The position numbers and the translations under genes are program-made. Under the pieces are notes generated by a model that saw only the letters and a list, made by a program, of their open reading frames with translations, had not been told where the DNA came from and ran no database searches. DNA of 64,000 nucleotides from Methanomethylophilus sp963591575 (GTDB lineage: Archaea; Thermoplasmatota; Thermoplasmata; Methanomassiliicoccales; Methanomethylophilaceae), in the NCBI GenBank assembly GCA_963591575.1, contig CAVATL010000002.1:85692-149691 (forward strand). Direction: 5' to 3'. Numbering within the stretch: the stretch's first letter is position 1; every line of letters starts with the position of its first letter. This document shows positions 53,027 to 61,168 of this stretch, one piece after another.

Positions 53027-54061
53027 ATGTTTTTTGAAACCGAGTCATTGAACAAGATGGGCCGTGAGATCGGTGGATTCGCTGATGATCTGTCTGCAGC
53101 TCTTAAAATCGAAACCGGGATTACCAAAAATTACAAACATGTGATGATCTGCGGAATGGGTGCCTCGGCCATCGGCGGGGCTCTTTTGGTCGATGCGATG
53201 TATTATTCTTCCAAGATCAGTGTCGAGGTCATAAAGACAATGGATCTTCCCGCATGGGTTGATAGTGACACACTTTTTGTCGCCTGCAGTTACTCCGGCA
53301 ATACCTATGAAACGTTACAGATGTACAAGGCCGCCGTCGCTGCAGGGGTAGACGTTCTGGCTGTCACTCACGGGGGCGAACTCAGCTCTTTATGTGCTCA
53401 GAACGTAACTCCGGTACTGATAATCGGTGGAGAATTGATTCAGCCACGTTCTGCATTAGGATGGTTCCTCGGCATTCTTGGTGGAATTATTGAGGACGCA
53501 GGCGGACCTTGTGTGCGGTCTCAGCTGACCTCTTTATTGCCCCGCATTCGCGAGTATCTGTCTGAGTTCCAGGCTGAGGATAATTACGCATATGCGGTAG
53601 CTATGAAAATCAAGGGAAAGATTCCCGTCATTTACGGTGCACCGAACCTTGCCGCGATGGCGCTGAGGATGAAGACCCAGCTTAATGAGAATTCAAAGGT
53701 AATCGCCTTTTCCGGAATTCTTCCCGAATTCAACCATAACGAGATCGTGGGCTGGTATGAAGACGATCAGAAATACTCCTTCCATCCGATACTGGTGGTC
53801 GATGATGCGTATGATGAGCTTGCCAGCATTATAAAAGCTACAAAGGGCCTGTTAGTGAGCCGTGATGTTGATCTGGACGTTTTAAAGGTCAAGGGCGATT
53901 CAGTGCTTGAAAAGAACATCTACGGCGTATTGTTCGGAGATTATGTTTCATTGTACCTGGCTGCGATGCGTGAGGTCGACCCTTGTAATGTCGATCCGAT
54001 TGTCGATATCAAACAGCGGATGCGTAAGGCATTATCCAAGACGGGGCAGGATATTGCATAA
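53027..54061 (+). CDS. SIS-domain phosphosugar isomerase (PGI/PMI-like), possible heptose-pathway isomerase
   Basis: A 344-aa double SIS-domain protein. MICGMGASAIGGALLVDAM and FVACSYSGNTYETLQMYKAA are the SIS sugar-binding motifs, and SKVIAFSGILPEFNHNEIVGW is typical of the archaeal bifunctional phosphoglucose/phosphomannose isomerases. It lies where GmhA would be expected in a heptose cassette, so it might instead, or also, isomerise sedoheptulose 7-phosphate; true GmhA is shorter and single-domain. TAATATAT near 52993-53000 suggests its own promoter. Start ATG at 53027 after GGTGG. Confidence 0.75.
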   Translation: MFFETESLNKMGREIGGFADDLSAALKIETGITKNYKHVMICGMGASAIGGALLVDAMYYSSKISVEVIKTMDLPAWVDSDTLFVACSYSGNTYETLQMYKAAVAAGVDVLAVTHGGELSSLCAQNVTPVLIIGGELIQPRSALGWFLGILGGIIEDAGGPCVRSQLTSLLPRIREYLSEFQAEDNYAYAVAMKIKGKIPVIYGAPNLAAMALRMKTQLNENSKVIAFSGILPEFNHNEIVGWYEDDQKYSFHPILVVDDAYDELASIIKATKGLLVSRDVDLDVLKVKGDSVLEKNIYGVLFGDYVSLYLAAMREVDPCNVDPIVDIKQRMRKALSKTGQDIA

Positions 54062-54191
54062 GATTTCAAATCTATTTGCATAGGTTGCCAACGGCTAGGG
54101 GTGGATAAACCCACATGTCCAAAGGAATTGAACATTCGTTGTTATCATTGGAACGATATTTTCGATTTGGATTATAGCTTAAGGGATGCTA

Positions 54192-55481
54192 ATGGAAGCC
54201 AACAATTCGGAACAGACTTCTAAACGTCTGATCGGAGTTCTTATTCCGCGGTTAGAAGACAAGAAATGGATTATGAAAATCTCGGCCGTTTCTCTTTTTA
54301 TTATATTCCTTCATGTCGCGATCACTAATGGCTGGGCCGATTTGAACAACTATTACAAAAATGCAAGTGAAGTCCTGCAAGGTCTAATACCATATAGCCA
54401 AACCAGATTCGAGTATCCACCTCTGGCACTTGTGTTTATGGTAATTCCCTGTGCATTAAGTTGGAACAAAGAGTCTTTTTTTGTATTTTATTCGGTTCTT
54501 GCATGTCTGTTCTTTTTCATTGGCGTTCATTACCTGTATAAAATTGTTGATCGGTACTATGCGGAAAAATGGCGCATAGGTGCTTTGATCCTCTGTTTGA
54601 TCTTTTTTGGAACGTACTTTCTGATTACAAGGAATGATATTTTTCCTGCGACAATAGTCGTAATCGGATTATGGATGTATCTCAATAAAAAATACACCTC
54701 TGCTTTTGTTTTGATCGCTGTCGCAACGATGATAAAATTATACCCTGGCATATTTCTTCTGGCCATGATTCTGCCGTTGGTTGTGAAGCATGAGTGGAAG
54801 ATCTGTATCAGATCGATCTTTTCAGTCGCAGCGGTCTGCCTTCTGGTAGAACTGCCGTTTTTGATCACGGATCCTTCGACTGCATTTGCCTATCTCAGTT
54901 ATCATTCTGAAAGAGGAATTCAGATAGAATCTGTGGTGGGAAGTGTGTTTCTGGCCTACCAGATGATAGCATCAAGCGATATTTCTGTCATATTTGCTTA
55001 TGGATGTCATGCATTATCCGGGGTCGGACCAGATGCTGTGGCCCCGTGGATGAATCTGTTGCTGTTTGCTTCATTGATCTCTTTCATTGTTCTAATCTTC
55101 ATCCGTTGTTACCGTTTCAAGACCTCTATTGACAATCTGCTGTATTCGAGTACTCTTATGATGATGGCATTGTTGTTGCTGTTTATCCTGTTCAGCAAGG
55201 TCTATTCCGCACAGTATGTAATTTGGATCGCGTTGATGATGCCTTTTACACAATTATCCTGTTTTGGCATGGAGCAAAAAGCTTCGATTTTAAAGGCATA
55301 TGTGATATTAGGTGTTTTTTCATTTTTGAGTTATATTACCTACTCTCCGTTGGGTCTGATCAATCTTAACACGGTTCCTGTTCTGCTGACCGTTCTGAAA
55401 AATGTCTTCTTCGTGGTGTTTTTGTGTGTCATACTGCGGTACTGTTGGCTATGTACAGATTCGGATCAAAGTGTGTGCTGA
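54192..55481 (+). CDS. multi-span membrane mannosyltransferase-like protein (GT87-like)
   Basis: A 429-aa protein with about ten transmembrane helices. Hallmarks of GT87-like, polyprenol-phosphate-sugar-dependent GT-C enzymes are FEYPPLALVFM and TMIKLYPGIFLL, with an acidic residue after the first helix (NGWADLNNYY). It would transfer sugars outside the membrane. AT content is higher than in neighbouring housekeeping genes. I chose the ATG at 54192, six bases after AAGGG; an ATG at 54186 is possible. Confidence 0.7.
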   Translation: MEANNSEQTSKRLIGVLIPRLEDKKWIMKISAVSLFIIFLHVAITNGWADLNNYYKNASEVLQGLIPYSQTRFEYPPLALVFMVIPCALSWNKESFFVFYSVLACLFFFIGVHYLYKIVDRYYAEKWRIGALILCLIFFGTYFLITRNDIFPATIVVIGLWMYLNKKYTSAFVLIAVATMIKLYPGIFLLAMILPLVVKHEWKICIRSIFSVAAVCLLVELPFLITDPSTAFAYLSYHSERGIQIESVVGSVFLAYQMIASSDISVIFAYGCHALSGVGPDAVAPWMNLLLFASLISFIVLIFIRCYRFKTSIDNLLYSSTLMMMALLLLFILFSKVYSAQYVIWIALMMPFTQLSCFGMEQKASILKAYVILGVFSFLSYITYSPLGLINLNTVPVLLTVLKNVFFVVFLCVILRYCWLCTDSDQSVC

Positions 55482-55597
55482 CAATTCGGCCAGATGTCCT
55501 GCCGTAACACTTCTCAGATTCCGTCGAATGCCTGGATAACAATGCGATATCTAAACCTAAATATTACTTCAGCAATGGTTGTGCAAGTCGTGGACAT

Positions 55598-55960
55598 ATG
55601 TTTGTTATATCCCTGATTGTTAAGAACGAGTTCGGCGTCATGCAGAGGGTTATGGGCGAATTCACCCGTAACAAGATCAATGTCGAGACCATCGTGGTCG
55701 GCAAGTGTGAACAGGCCGGCAAATCCCGTATGGTTCTTTCTGTGATCGATGAGAACGAGGCCCGCCTTGCAATCGGCAGGCTGCAGAAACTGCAGGATGT
55801 CTATGATGCAGAATTGGTTCCCGAATCCGGTCAGTCCGCCTATGCGCTTATTTCCACATCCAACGGTAATGTCGGTGTGGTCGGCGGTTCGGACCAGGTC
55901 GAGGAGATCATCGCCCGTTCTGAGCCGGACAGGTATGTCAAGGCGCTCAACGCGTTGTAA
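55598..55960 (+). CDS. ilvH: ACT-domain protein, acetolactate synthase small-subunit-like
   Basis: A 120-aa protein. An ACT domain (MFVISLIVKNEFGVMQRVMGEFTRNKINVETIVVGKC) is followed by a shortened C-terminal part (SAYALISTSNGNVGVVGGSDQ). It resembles the regulatory subunit of acetolactate synthase, which binds valine, but is shorter than the usual 160 residues. The catalytic ilvB is not adjacent. It precedes ilvE by 15 bases, so it is likely co-expressed with branched-chain amino acid synthesis. Confidence 0.78.
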   Translation: MFVISLIVKNEFGVMQRVMGEFTRNKINVETIVVGKCEQAGKSRMVLSVIDENEARLAIGRLQKLQDVYDAELVPESGQSAYALISTSNGNVGVVGGSDQVEEIIARSEPDRYVKALNAL

Positions 55961-55975
55961 ACAGAGGTTTTTCTT

Positions 55976-56905
55976 ATGGGAGAGAAATGCGAAAAGATTT
56001 GGCTCGATGGTAAGATTGTGAACTGGGATGAGGCAAAAGTGCACGTTCTGGCACATGCATTGAACTACGGTACCGGTGTCTTCGAAGGCATCAGGGTCTA
56101 CCAGACCCCCAAGGGACCTGCCATCTTCAGGCTCAAGGACCACGTCCGCAGGCTCGTCGACGGATGCAAGCTCATGGGCTTCGAGATGAAGTTCGGCGGC
56201 AAGCAGTACGATTTCGACAGCATCTGCGAAGCGATCAAAGAGGCTGTCAGGGCGAACAAGAAGGTCGATTATGTGAAACCCTGCATCTTCCTCAGCGGAG
56301 AAGAGGTCGGACTCAACCCCGTCGGAGTTCCTGAGAGCATGGCCATCACCTGCATCTACATGGGCGCATACCTGGGTAAGGGTGCAACCGCTGGAACCAA
56401 GCTCATCACTGCTTCCTGGCAGAGGCCTGACTATCTTTGCGGCCCTGCAGGCGCCAAGGTTAACGGTTCCTACGTCGCATCCTGTCTCGCCAAGAGGGAG
56501 GCCATCCGTCAGGGCGCAGGAGAAGCACTCATGCTCAACAAAGAGGGCCGTCCCGCCGAGTGTACCGGAGAGAATATCTTCTTCTACAAGTTCGGAAAGG
56601 TCTTCACCCCGTGCACCTCCGAGGGTATCCTTCAGGGTGTCACCCGCAGCTCCATCATCACTGTTGCCAAGGACCTCGGTTATGAGGTTGTTGAAGCACC
56701 CATCACCAGGTTCCAGCTCACCACTGCAGATGAGATATGGATGACCGGTACTGCTGCAGAGATCGCACCTGTCACCTCCATCGACGGACGTGTCGTCGGC
56801 AACGGTCAGCCCGGTGAGGTTTCTGCCAAGATCCACGCCAAGTTCCATGACATCGTCGAAGGCAAGGATCACAAGTACGACTCCTGGCTCGACTACGTCA
56901 ACTGA
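55976..56905 (+). CDS. ilvE: branched-chain amino acid aminotransferase
   Basis: A 309-aa fold-type IV PLP enzyme. Motifs: ALNYGTGVFEGIRVYQTPKG, the PLP lysine in NGSYVASCLAKREA (Lys near residue 168), AECTGENIFFYKFGKVFTP and TAAEIAPVTSIDGRVVG. It makes valine, leucine and isoleucine from 2-oxo acids. The ATGTGCCAG word at 56048 lies in VLAHALN. Codon usage matches highly expressed genes. Confidence 0.94.
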   Translation: MGEKCEKIWLDGKIVNWDEAKVHVLAHALNYGTGVFEGIRVYQTPKGPAIFRLKDHVRRLVDGCKLMGFEMKFGGKQYDFDSICEAIKEAVRANKKVDYVKPCIFLSGEEVGLNPVGVPESMAITCIYMGAYLGKGATAGTKLITASWQRPDYLCGPAGAKVNGSYVASCLAKREAIRQGAGEALMLNKEGRPAECTGENIFFYKFGKVFTPCTSEGILQGVTRSSIITVAKDLGYEVVEAPITRFQLTTADEIWMTGTAAEIAPVTSIDGRVVGNGQPGEVSAKIHAKFHDIVEGKDHKYDSWLDYVN

Positions 56906-56918
56906 TTTTAAATTCATA

Positions 56919-56937
56919 CCCTGGCTTTCAGCCAGGG
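56919..56937 (+). terminator. hairpin after ilvE
   Basis: Perfect CCCTGGC/GCCAGGG stem with a TTTCA loop; no T-run follows, so it could be attenuator or weak terminator. Confidence 0.5.
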
Positions 56938-56943
56938 CCCCCA

Positions 56944-57558
56944 TTGTGGGGTGTGACCATCAACGTCGGGCAGTTCATTTATGATATTTTCGGAGAGGAA
57001 GGCGAGCTGGGGCTTGTCTTCTGCATCTTCCTGATATTCCTGCTGGACGCATTACTTATTCCGACGCTGCCGGAACTGTTCTTTGTGCTCGGGTTCATCG
57101 GCGGGGCCAACTATGGGCATCCGCTTCTTTTCGGGGTGGAACTGCTGATCGCCGCCATTATCGCCGAACAGATCGGCGTGTTCTCTCTGTATTGTGTGGT
57201 CAAACATTATCAAGACAGCAACCGCGTTCCCAAAAAGATCCAATCTGCTTTGGACAAATATGCGCATTTCCTGGTTGTCAGCGACGAAAGACTTCTGCTC
57301 CTGAACCGTGTGGCACCTATGTTGCCGTTTGCAGGTGCTTTCATCGCAAATCAGAAGTGGAGCGTTCCCAGATCCTCCGCGTATCTGATCCTCGGATGTG
57401 TTCTGAAGTTCGGAGTAATTTTGCTGTTAAGCAACTTCTTTTACGAGTTCTTCAAATCCGAACAGTCCCAGATGTTCACAATTGTGATGATCCTTCTTGT
57501 CATTGGAATCAGTATAATCTCTTCGCTGTTCTTCAAGAAAAAGAAAGGGCTTGAGTGA
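56944..57558 (+). CDS. DedA/VTT-like membrane protein
   Basis: A 204-aa membrane protein with about five hydrophobic segments. The arrangement LIPTLPELFFVLGFIGGANYGHPLLFGVELLIAAIIAEQIG, then a basic helix, then LLLLNRVAPMLPFAGAFIANQKW, recalls the DedA/SNARE-associated (VTT) fold, in which a proline-rich re-entrant loop precedes a conserved Arg; DedA proteins are linked to lipid scrambling. The start is uncertain: TTG at 56944 or GTG at 56953. Confidence 0.6.
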   Translation: MWGVTINVGQFIYDIFGEEGELGLVFCIFLIFLLDALLIPTLPELFFVLGFIGGANYGHPLLFGVELLIAAIIAEQIGVFSLYCVVKHYQDSNRVPKKIQSALDKYAHFLVVSDERLLLLNRVAPMLPFAGAFIANQKWSVPRSSAYLILGCVLKFGVILLLSNFFYEFFKSEQSQMFTIVMILLVIGISIISSLFFKKKKGLE

Positions 57559-57562
57559 ATCG

Positions 57563-58009
57563 TCATTCTTTCGAGTTGTTGTGTTTGAAGACCAGATATT
57601 TGCTGATAAAGTAATTCAGCGCGGTCTCGATCACTGTGATCACGATCTTCGAAAGGAATCCGTCAACCCCCATGAACTGCTGGTTGAGACCCAGATTGTA
57701 GAGTACGGGGAATCCGAGGATGGCTATGATCCCTGTGGCGATCCTGCCCAGAGTGAATGAGGCCACCTCTTTTCCGACAGTCTTGGTTTCTAGGGTCTTG
57801 CTGTTGAATACATACAGTTTATTGACGACGAATGCGAACGTGACCCCGATGACCCAGGATGCTGCGTTGCTTATGGTCGGGGCAATTCCCAAAAGGACGA
57901 GGGCGGCGTAGGATACCCAGGTGACGACCACGTTGAGGCATCCGAAAAAGATGTAACGGAATGCTTCTCCGTGTTTGCCGTAGAAAAGATCGTGAATCAT
58001 GCCGCTCAT
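57563..58009 (-). CDS. GtrA-family membrane protein
   Basis: A 148-aa protein with four transmembrane helices. RYIFFGCLNVVVTWVSYAALVLLGI...VIGVTFAFVVNKLYVFNSKT and a final ALNYFISKYLVFKH match GtrA-family proteins, thought to help flip polyprenol-linked sugars. I chose the ATG at 58009 because GATATATAG (about 58034-58042) is 29 bases upstream; other Mets lie at 58030 and 58000. It is divergent from the ABC exporter genes. Confidence 0.82.
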   Translation of the reverse strand: MSGMIHDLFYGKHGEAFRYIFFGCLNVVVTWVSYAALVLLGIAPTISNAASWVIGVTFAFVVNKLYVFNSKTLETKTVGKEVASFTLGRIATGIIAILGFPVLYNLGLNQQFMGVDGFLSKIVITVIETALNYFISKYLVFKHNNSKE

Positions 58010-58155
58010 TGTACAGGACTTGATATCCACGGACCTATATATCGTGAACGGAACAAAACCCGGTCGTTAAGTATTGGTCAGTTGAGCCGTTTATAACGAA
58101 TACTTTCATTTCTGTGAAAATACAATCAATTCTTCTGAGTGGCAGTAAGTGTTTA

Positions 58156-58162
58156 TTTATAT
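58156..58162 (+). promoter_or_regulatory. TATA box of the ABC exporter genes
   Basis: TTTATAT is centred 26 bases before the ATG at 58184, fitting a leaderless transcript. Confidence 0.55.
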
Positions 58163-58183
58163 CTGCGCCTGTTAGCCTGGGCA

Positions 58184-58966
58184 ATGTTCGAGATGCTCAG
58201 GGAGTTGTACGCGTACAAGTCTATGGTATACAATCTCGTAAGGCGGGACCTGAGGGGCAGATATAAAGGATCTCTCCTGGGGATGCTTTGGAATTTTATC
58301 CTTCCTTTGATGCAGATAATCGTTTATGTTTTGGTGTTCAGCATCATATTTAGGCAGAATATCGAACATTATTATGTTTATCTTATAATCGGAATGATTC
58401 CGTGGATTTTATTTTCCGATTCCATAAGTTGCGGTTCAGGATCGGTTGTTGAAAATTCATCATTGGTTACTAAGATTTACTTTCCGCGCTCAGTAATTCC
58501 GGTTTCTATCGTTATCTCTAAACTGGTGAATTTCTTTATTTCCCTTGTAATTATATTCGTTGTCCTTATTATAAGCAGACACGGCATTGATGCTGTTTCG
58601 CTTTCTGCGTTGCCTCTTGCTATAATTTGCATTTTTTTCTTCACACTTGGGCTGACTTTGCTTTTGGCTGCAGCAAACGTGTTTATGAGGGATATTCAGT
58701 ATCTTATCACAGTTCTGCTGATGATGTGGATCTGGCTCACGCCCATAATGTATGTGCAAGATTTTGTAGATAGCGACTTTATGCAGTGTTTATTGAACAT
58801 CAATCCTTTGACATATCTCATAAGTCTGTTTCAGGATTCATTATACTGGAAAGTGTTTCCTGATTTCTCTACGATAGGGATCTGTGTTATGGAGTCGGTT
58901 CTGATGCTGATCATCGGGCTGGCTGTTTATAACAAATATTCTTCAGATTTTGCTGAGGTGCTTTGA
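58184..58966 (+). CDS. ABC-2 polysaccharide export permease (Wzm/TagG type)
   Basis: A 260-aa permease. The N-terminal amphipathic RDLRGRYKGSLLGMLWNFILPLMQ is the Wzm/TagG signature, and six transmembrane helices follow. With the downstream ATPase it should export a lipid-linked polysaccharide. The start ATG at 58184 fits the TATA spacing; an in-frame GTG at 58139 would add 15 residues. Its stop overlaps the ATPase ATG by one base. AT content is high. Confidence 0.88.
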   Translation: MFEMLRELYAYKSMVYNLVRRDLRGRYKGSLLGMLWNFILPLMQIIVYVLVFSIIFRQNIEHYYVYLIIGMIPWILFSDSISCGSGSVVENSSLVTKIYFPRSVIPVSIVISKLVNFFISLVIIFVVLIISRHGIDAVSLSALPLAIICIFFFTLGLTLLLAAANVFMRDIQYLITVLLMMWIWLTPIMYVQDFVDSDFMQCLLNINPLTYLISLFQDSLYWKVFPDFSTIGICVMESVLMLIIGLAVYNKYSSDFAEVL

Positions 58967-59721
58967 TGGAAAGTGGAAACAAAATCGAAGTACGTGGCGT
59001 AAGTAAAATTTTCGGCACGCATCGCTCCATGTCTTTAAAGGATCGTGTAGTGTATTATTCAAAACGTAAAAAAAATCCGGGCAGAGAAGTGCTTCATGAT
59101 ATTTCCTTTGATGTTAAAAAAGGCGAAGCTCTGGCGATAATCGGACGTAACGGATCGGGAAAGAGCACTCTTCTTAAGTTGTTAACAAAGATTATCCGTC
59201 CGAACAAAGGTACAATAGAAACTGATGGCAGAGTCTCCTGTTTGATCGAATTAGGTGCAGGGTTTCATCCGGATATGTCCGGAAAAGAGAATATTTACAT
59301 CAACGCATCTATTTTCGGATTAAGCGGCAAGGAAATCGATGCCCGCATGCAGGATATTCTCGATTTTTCAGAAATTGCTGATTATATTGATGATCGGGTA
59401 CGGGACTATTCGTCGGGAATGTATATGAGACTGGCATTTTCGGTTGCTATCAATGTTGATGCGGAAATTCTTATTGTGGATGAAATCCTTTCAGTCGGAG
59501 ACATCGCATTTCAAAAGAAATGTTTTGACAAGATTTTGGAACTCAAGAAAAAAGGTACAACCATTGTATTGGTGACCCAGTCTCCAGATCAGGCTGAATT
59601 GTTTTGTGATCGGACAATGTGGTTGGATAACGGAGTCATTCGTGCCCTCGGCGAGAGTAAACCGGTTTGTGATCAATATCGGGCACACATGCTCGGTGAG
59701 GAATCTCTTTTTAAAAGCTGA
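58966..59721 (+). CDS. ABC transporter ATPase for polysaccharide export (Wzt/TagH type)
   Basis: A 251-aa ATPase. Walker A GRNGSGKST is near residues 60-68, the signature is DYSSGMYMRLAFS and Walker B ILIVDEILSVGD. The region VSCLIELGAGFHPDMSGKENIYINASIFGLS is specific to Wzt/TagH ATPases. There is no C-terminal glycan-binding domain, so it is the short form. GAGGTG lies upstream of the ATG. Partner of the preceding permease. Confidence 0.93.
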   Translation: MESGNKIEVRGVSKIFGTHRSMSLKDRVVYYSKRKKNPGREVLHDISFDVKKGEALAIIGRNGSGKSTLLKLLTKIIRPNKGTIETDGRVSCLIELGAGFHPDMSGKENIYINASIFGLSGKEIDARMQDILDFSEIADYIDDRVRDYSSGMYMRLAFSVAINVDAEILIVDEILSVGDIAFQKKCFDKILELKKKGTTIVLVTQSPDQAELFCDRTMWLDNGVIRALGESKPVCDQYRAHMLGEESLFKS

Positions 59722-59740
59722 TCTGTTTCACACAACTTTG

Positions 59741-60850
59741 TCAGTTATTGGTTAGTAGGCGGTCCAAATAACAATCTATTTTTTCACTAAGCGCCGAAAT
59801 GGATTTGGTTAAGCGTTTGAGTTGGTTGTCGATTATTTTGATTCTTATTAATTCGATTATTGAACATATTGCGAATATTGTTCCCGCCATAAATAGCACA
59901 TATAGGAATAATGTTTGAGAATATGTGTGTCCAAGACATTCAAAGAAGTCTGAATAGATCCATTGTCTTACCCATGGATGGTCATGTAGGAGATATACCC
60001 CGAAGACTGTTGAAGACACAATATTCACTGCTTTTATTTTTCCGATATCAATTTTACAGAATGCTAACATAAGACAGACTGAGATTATCAATGCGAATAT
60101 GCTGTTCATCCTGTTATTGTAATCAATGAAATTGTAAATGCCCCAGAACTCAGAGGTATATCCGGTTAGGTCAATGCAGTAAGCTACTGTCATTAAAATA
60201 ACATAAACTGCCACTGCGATTGTTATATCAGTCGAGGATTTTCTGTGGAAACGGTGCGGATACAGCCGAACATACGCTGCGATTGTGTAAAGAACGAAAA
60301 ACCAAATAATATCATTATACTGCAGATTTATACCAGTGATTGCAGGTGCTACGACCCAAAGTATCATCATACCCAGGATTAAACGGAGATGACCTTTCTC
60401 ATTACAAGCAAGTATCATCTTATTGAGGAACGGTGAAAGTGCCAATAAGATTAGATATGCTGATGAGAACCACCAGGTATTCGACAGAAAGGGTAAAAAA
60501 ACATCCAAAATCTGGCGGGATGAAAGTGTGGTGCCGTCGAATAGAACAAATAATCCTGATATCAGAACGGAATAAAATAGCATTTCTGCCCATATCATAA
60601 ACAATTTCGGCCAAGTGCATTTTGAATATGAAATCAGAAAATAGCCCGATATGAGCACAAATATGTTTACACCGATTTTTCCAAGTGGGAGAATACTCTG
60701 AAGGAATATGGCATTGAATGTGATATTCTCTGGGAAGAACACTCCGCCGTTTCCCCAATTGCCGTGAACTGCAATGTGGTGTAGAATTATGAATAGCATC
60801 GATAGGATTCTTAATACTTCAAAATTCGATTCTCTTTCTATTCTATCCAT
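59741..60850 (-). CDS. acyltransferase 3 family membrane protein
   Basis: A 369-aa protein with about ten transmembrane helices. SNFEVLRILSMLFIILHHIAVHGNWG holds the R-x10-H motif of acyltransferase 3 (OafA-like) enzymes, which add acetyl or other acyl groups to surface glycans. The ATG at 60850 is preferred over one at 60871. It is convergent with the ABC ATPase gene. Composition is AT-rich, as in the neighbouring locus genes. Confidence 0.82.
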   Translation of the reverse strand: MDRIERESNFEVLRILSMLFIILHHIAVHGNWGNGGVFFPENITFNAIFLQSILPLGKIGVNIFVLISGYFLISYSKCTWPKLFMIWAEMLFYSVLISGLFVLFDGTTLSSRQILDVFLPFLSNTWWFSSAYLILLALSPFLNKMILACNEKGHLRLILGMMILWVVAPAITGINLQYNDIIWFFVLYTIAAYVRLYPHRFHRKSSTDITIAVAVYVILMTVAYCIDLTGYTSEFWGIYNFIDYNNRMNSIFALIISVCLMLAFCKIDIGKIKAVNIVSSTVFGVYLLHDHPWVRQWIYSDFFECLGHTYSQTLFLYVLFMAGTIFAICSIIELIRIKIIDNQLKRLTKSISALSEKIDCYLDRLLTNN

Positions 60851-61168
60851 AATGTGGGCACCAATAATCAATCGAAGATAACTGTGGTAAATTATTTAAT
60901 TAATGCTTTCCCAATTTGATATGTTTTAGAAACCAATTAATTTTACTGCAAAATAGGCGCGAGTGAGGGCTGTCTTTCTCGCCATTTAGTTTAAGTATTG
61001 GAATTCAGTCTTCTGAGTGTAAGATTATCTTCTTTCTAAAACACTTGTACCTATAGTTTCGATAGGCTTTATTATACAGATACTTATAAGGATGCACTTT
61101 GAACGGACGAGTCGATTGGATTCATGATTCTATTCTGCAAATATTTGTGGGAGGGGGGGAGAAGAATA
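60851..61168. promoter_or_regulatory. AT-rich divergent spacer before the RgpF-HAD gene
   Basis: This 318-base gap holds no gene I can support. TATA-like sequences CTTTATTATAC (about 61067-61077) and ACTTATAAGG (about 61083-61092) face the RgpF-HAD gene. A GGGAGGGGGGAG ribosome-binding site ends about 9 bases before the ATG at 61169, an unusually G-rich site in an AT-rich setting. Confidence 0.45.

Larger units (their letters stand above)
1409..56056. repeat. dispersed 9-base word ATGTGCCAG
   Basis: Exact copies on the plus strand start at 8682, 16487, 18921, 20892, 27070, 34107, 35343 and 50996. Copies on the minus strand (seen as CTGGCACAT) start at 1409, 31016, 34444, 42568, 47781 and 56048. 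That is 14 in 64 kb, about 0.5 expected by chance for equal base use. They fall in all reading-frame settings and in two non-coding positions (18921 and 35343). Counted by eye, so a few may be missed. Confidence 0.6.

Noticed and set aside
55514..56944. 476-residue open frame on the minus strand under ilvH and ilvE
   Set aside because: It is the antisense shadow of a clear aminotransferase with conserved motifs.
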